Shown piece after piece: positions 15,874-16,535 of a stretch of 16,535 nucleotides of DNA. Made by a program: the position numbers and the translations under genes. The DNA comes from an uncultured Pseudomonadota bacterium (GTDB taxonomy: Bacteria > SAR324 > NAC60-12), in assembly GCA_913052275.1 (NCBI GenBank), contig CAJXDX010000025.1:1-16535 (forward strand), in the 5' to 3' direction. Under the pieces are notes generated by a model that was not told the origin of the DNA, did not search any database, and worked only from the letters and a program-made list of their open reading frames with translations. Numbering within the stretch: position 1 is the first letter of the stretch; each line of letters begins with the position of its first letter.

Positions 15874-16535
15874 TCACTGCTTTGTCAATCCTGTATCACC
15901 AACAGAACTTGGAGTTCCTGATTCGGACACATCGGACTGATACAGGGTTGTACTAGACAGATTGATTAAAGAATAGCGAGGATTAGTACTGCCCGTATAA
16001 GTATCCGTGTACTCTGTTCCCACTGTTACGTTAATCGACCCCCCCCACAAAGCTTCAACGTATGTTTCACCAGCGGTAGTCCCGGCTGTAATTAATGACC
16101 TTGCTTTAGTCAGGGTCAGAGGATAGTTTGATCCTGACGCGCTCCCAACAGTTACGTTATCATATTGGGTTTTCAGCAGAAGTGAATTAGTAGTACATGA
16201 CGAATCAGTAAAAAACTGACTCTCTTCGGAAATGTTGTCACTACCAGTCACGACAGTCATAAATCCATAAGATGCTGTATCAGAAGGAACTCGGCCTGCG
16301 GATATCAAAGTACTCAATGCAGAGGTGAGGCATGGAGAAGAATAAACCCCTGACATAGTTTCACTCCCCACTGTGATACTTCCGGAAGCTGTTGTAGTAG
16401 AGGATAGGTATTTGTATGTAGTTGCATTGACCTCGCTTGAAAGCTCACCTGTACCTGCAGAATTAACTGCAGCAACCTTATAATAATAAGTCGTGCCATT
16501 GTCAAGGCCAGTGTGAGTATAGCTGTCAGTGCTGA
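15874..16535 (-). CDS. C-terminal part of a fibronectin type III-domain protein (runs off the window edge)
   Basis: The reverse-strand frame is open from the right edge to the stop at 15874-15876, giving 219 visible residues with no start, so the gene is partial. The first visible part is a recognisable end of a fibronectin type III domain: YTHTGLDNGTTYYYKVAAV then NSAGTGELSSEVNATT. After it comes a Ser/Thr/Gly-rich, beta-type region with three degenerate units opening SITVGSE, NVTVGSA and NVTVGTE, the first two continuing with a SLI-AG-like segment. Two cysteines (SSPCLT and DSSCTT) could form a disulfide. This composition is usual for exported, surface or lipoprotein-type proteins; the signal sequence would lie outside the window. 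A GTG at 16369-16371 is internal and not the true start. An eight-G run lies in the frame. It converges on leuS. No function can be named. Confidence 0.8.
   Translation of the reverse strand, partial: STDSYTHTGLDNGTTYYYKVAAVNSAGTGELSSEVNATTYKYLSSTTTASGSITVGSETMSGVYSSPCLTSALSTLISAGRVPSDTASYGFMTVVTGSDNISEESQFFTDSSCTTNSLLLKTQYDNVTVGSASGSNYPLTLTKARSLITAGTTAGETYVEALWGGSINVTVGTEYTDTYTGSTNPRYSLINLSSTTLYQSDVSESGTPSSVGDTGLTKQ
16039..16046 (-). repeat. Poly-G tract of eight inside the FnIII gene
   Basis: Eight consecutive C's on the + strand (G's in the coding strand) encode part of LWGGS. Loss or gain of one G would place a stop within about five codons (reading WGGRLT-stop or WGGVD-stop) and remove roughly the last 53 residues. 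Runs of this length are slippage-prone and are used for phase variation in some bacteria; that role here is inference. Confidence 0.55.

Noticed and set aside
15874..16371. Complete 165-residue gene starting at a GTG
   Set aside because: The frame stays open to the window edge and encodes a fibronectin type III domain, so the GTG codes for an internal valine.

Overview
The window reads as chromosomal DNA from a flagellated, probably Gram-negative bacterium of moderately low GC (a little over 40% by eye). Evidence for this is two flagellin genes, a FlgN-like chaperone, an RppH-type RNA pyrophosphohydrolase, cobalamin-dependent MetH, and an ArsR-methyltransferase regulator of the SahR kind known from Proteobacteria. 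No rRNA, tRNA, IS element or CRISPR array was seen, so the phylum cannot be fixed. A delta-proteobacterium-like or related lineage fits best, but this is inference. Nearly all genes are on the + strand; one partial gene at the right edge is on the - strand.

Region 1 (1-6130) is a flagellar and RNA-metabolism block. A 337-residue flagellin has a structured leader with several GGA motifs and is followed by two back-to-back hairpins. A second, larger flagellin (488 residues) carries an unusual histidine-rich C-terminal tail whose DNA contains a perfect palindrome and a terminator-like hairpin. Twelve bases later begins mnmE (tRNA wobble-uridine modification). It is tightly followed by a small FlgN-like coiled-coil protein, an unrecognised acidic low-complexity protein with a basic C-terminal domain, and an RppH-like Nudix hydrolase overlapping it by one base. 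The tight packing suggests one transcription unit from mnmE to rppH, with the flagellins as strongly expressed upstream units.

Region 2 (6131-7068) is yaaA, a peroxide-stress protein, alone between two intergenic stretches that each hold an inverted repeat.

Region 3 (7069-13177) is a methionine/SAM-cycle block. An ArsR-type regulator fused to a SAM-methyltransferase-like domain (SahR-like) is preceded by an extended -10 promoter abutting a perfect 8+8 inverted repeat, a likely auto-operator. Next come full-length metH (four modules, 1256 residues) and metF. MetF makes 5-methyl-THF, MetH uses it to turn homocysteine into methionine, and the regulator probably senses S-adenosylhomocysteine, so the block looks self-regulating.

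Region 4 (13282-16535) is leuS, then a strong hairpin, then the C-terminal part of a convergent gene. That gene encodes a probably exported fibronectin type III protein with degenerate internal repeats and an eight-base poly-G tract that could make its C-terminus phase-variable.

Points most worth a second look: the SahR-metH-metF unit with its operator, the His-rich flagellin tail with its embedded hairpin, the unrecognised acidic protein next to the flagellar chaperone, the poly-G tract, and an apparent excess of the hexamer TCCGGA.
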